Of a stretch of 64,000 nucleotides of DNA, positions 62,498 to 64,000 are shown piece after piece. The notes under the pieces were generated by a model. The model did no database searches. It saw nothing but the letters and a program-made list of their open reading frames with translations, and was not told where the DNA came from. Position 1 is the first letter of the stretch. Each line of letters starts with the position of its first letter. Origin of the DNA: Polytrichum commune (taxonomy: Eukaryota > Streptophyta > Polytrichopsida > Polytrichales > Polytrichaceae); NCBI GenBank assembly GCA_950295325.1, contig OX485809.1, positions 29,404,144 to 29,468,143 on the forward strand. Reading direction: 5' to 3'. A program made the translations under genes and the position numbers.

Positions 62498-63794
62498 ATG
62501 GATCAATGGCGGAAACGCCTTCTTGCCACTTGGGAGCTCTTTTCGGAGGACGATGAGGAAGATGATTTCAATGTTAATTGGATTATTAGATTAGGGTTGA
62601 ATGCACCGCGTGGTCAAATACCGAGCATTGTCCGAGGATCACGTCCAGGGAAATCGCCCAACATTGACAGGCATAGACACGAGATGCATGCCCGCATGAT
62701 GTTTGATTATTTTGCAGATGAACCAGTGTATGGCCCAAACTTTTTTCGCCGCCGCTACCATATGCGGCGGTCATTATTTTTGACCATATTGGATAGGGTT
62801 TGTGCTAGAGACGAATACTTTGTTCAGAAAATAGATGCGTGTGGTTTTTTAGGGTTGTCCCCTCATGAGAAGATCACATCCGCTTTGAGGATGTTGTGTT
62901 ACGGGTTGTGTGCCGATGCTACAGACGAATATTGCAGGACTAATGAAACCACCGCGATGAGATCTATGAAGCGATTTTACCTTGCAATTAGGGCAAAGTT
63001 TGAGGCTTATCATATGAGGTAACCTACACGTGCCGATTTTGATAAACAATTGGCAATTAATGTTGATTGTGGCTTTCCAGGGATATTTGCCTCACTTGAT
63101 TGTATGCATTACGAGTGGAAGAATTGCCTGGTGGCTTGGCAGGGGGATTTTGGTGACAAAGATGGGAAGAAGTCCATTATTCTGGAGGCCATGGCGGATG
63201 GTGGATTGCACATATGGCATGCGTTTTTTTGGATTGTCGGGTTCCAACAATGACTTGAACATGTTGGATTGGTCACCGCTCATTCACAACATGTTGACTA
63301 GCGAAGCTCGTGACATGCAGTTCGAGGTTAACGGGTGTCAGTATGATCGGTATTATCTTCTCACGAACGGTATATATCATGTGTGGTCTTGCTTCGTGTA
63401 GAGCATCCATCAACCGCAAGATGAGAGGCGCAACTATTTTGCAAAAAGACAAGAGTTCGTATGCAAGGATGTTGAGAGATGTTTTGGTGTGTTGCAAGCC
63501 CGTTTCGCGATAATTCGAAACACGTGCCGCCATTGGAGCATGGATGTGATATCAAACATCATGTTCACATGTTGTATTTTGCACAATATGATAATTGATG
63601 ACGAAGAAGGTGTTGAAGGACTAGATGATATCATTGGTGAGTTGCACGAGGGAAATATCCCAATGCAAAGAGGTTTGTCCTTTGATGAGTTTATGGCAAG
63701 TACCATGGACATTGGCAAAGCGGACACTCATTTTGGTCTCCGTGGTGATCTAATTGAGCACTTGTGGATGTTGAAAGGCGCCAATTTGGCATAA
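62498..63794 (+). pseudogene. PIF/Harbinger transposase (HARBI1-like nuclease), recently disabled
   Basis: Begins at an ATG at 62498 (MDQWRKRLLATWELFSEDDE) and ends at a TAA at 63794. With three lesions set aside the protein is about 430 aa, the usual size. The body shows FFRRRYHMRRSLFLTILDRV, then the catalytic FASLDCMHYEWKN (Asp), SGSNNDLNMLDWSPLI (Asp) and DVERCFGVLQARFAI (Glu), the DDE triad of plant Harbinger transposases, and the CCILHNMIIDDE tail. Lesions: in-frame TAA at 63020-63022; one extra T in the T-run at about 63222-63229, which shifts the frame; in-frame TAG at 63399-63401. All catalytic residues are otherwise kept, so inactivation is young. Harbinger elements normally carry a second, Myb-like gene; none is visible upstream in the window, and the downstream side runs off the end. 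Confidence 0.9.
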
Positions 63795-64000
63795 TATATA
63801 AAAATGTGACTAGTATCCATAAGTTTGGCCATACCGATTGCAATACATGTGTGTTTTAGAGAAAAAATGGATGCTGAAATTTTCAAATAATATACAAATG
63901 TGTGACTACTATCACATTTATTGGTAAAAACTATGGCCATTCAACGCTAAATCAAGTCCCATGTCAAGTTCTATGTCTTTGTTTTGTGAATTGTCATGGA

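Overview
The window looks like AT-rich nuclear DNA from a land plant. The evidence is long intergenic stretches, GT-AG introns, interstitial TTTAGGG repeats, plant-type jacalin, CNGC and TMEM214-like sequences, and plant-style DNA transposons. A kinase-jacalin fusion with an MLKL-like helical N-terminus and the SWIM/GCM-type MULE would fit a seed-free plant (bryophyte or lycophyte), but this is a weak inference. No bacterial operons, organelle genes, rRNA, tRNA or CRISPR arrays were seen.

Only two host genes look intact, both on the minus strand. The first (17513-21736) has 4 exons and encodes a TKL-type protein kinase with a C-terminal jacalin-like lectin domain, about 713 aa. The second (54543-59979) has 13 exons and encodes UTP15, a WD40 protein of the small-subunit processome, about 536 aa; telo-box motifs lie just upstream of its start. 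A third locus (about 10320-12511, plus) is chimeric: the spliced N-terminal part of a CNGC channel gene runs in frame into the middle exons of a TMEM214-like gene, and the TMEM214 3' end is missing.

Most of the rest is transposon material of nearly every plant DNA-transposon superfamily. There is a decayed MULE with SWIM and GCM-like motifs (4160-7589) beside a tandem array of ~178-bp units; a decayed pogo/Tigger DDE element (12937-14777); a 4.6-kb giant inverted repeat (24550-29186); two ~1.1-kb non-autonomous hAT-like elements with 8-bp target duplications (32047-33154 and 34222-35332); a dead hAT transposase split by a 410-bp MITE (41448-44010); an apparently intact 1932-bp mariner-like element with perfect 31-bp inverted repeats (44519-46450), itself nested in a ~205-bp MITE; and a PIF/Harbinger transposase with two stops and one frameshift (62498-63794). 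Several MITE or dispersed repeat families recur two to eight times across the window.

The best candidates for a second look are the kinase-jacalin fusion, the in-frame CNGC::TMEM214 chimera, the intact mariner element with its altered SPD motif, and the giant inverted repeat, which could form long hairpin RNA if transcribed.
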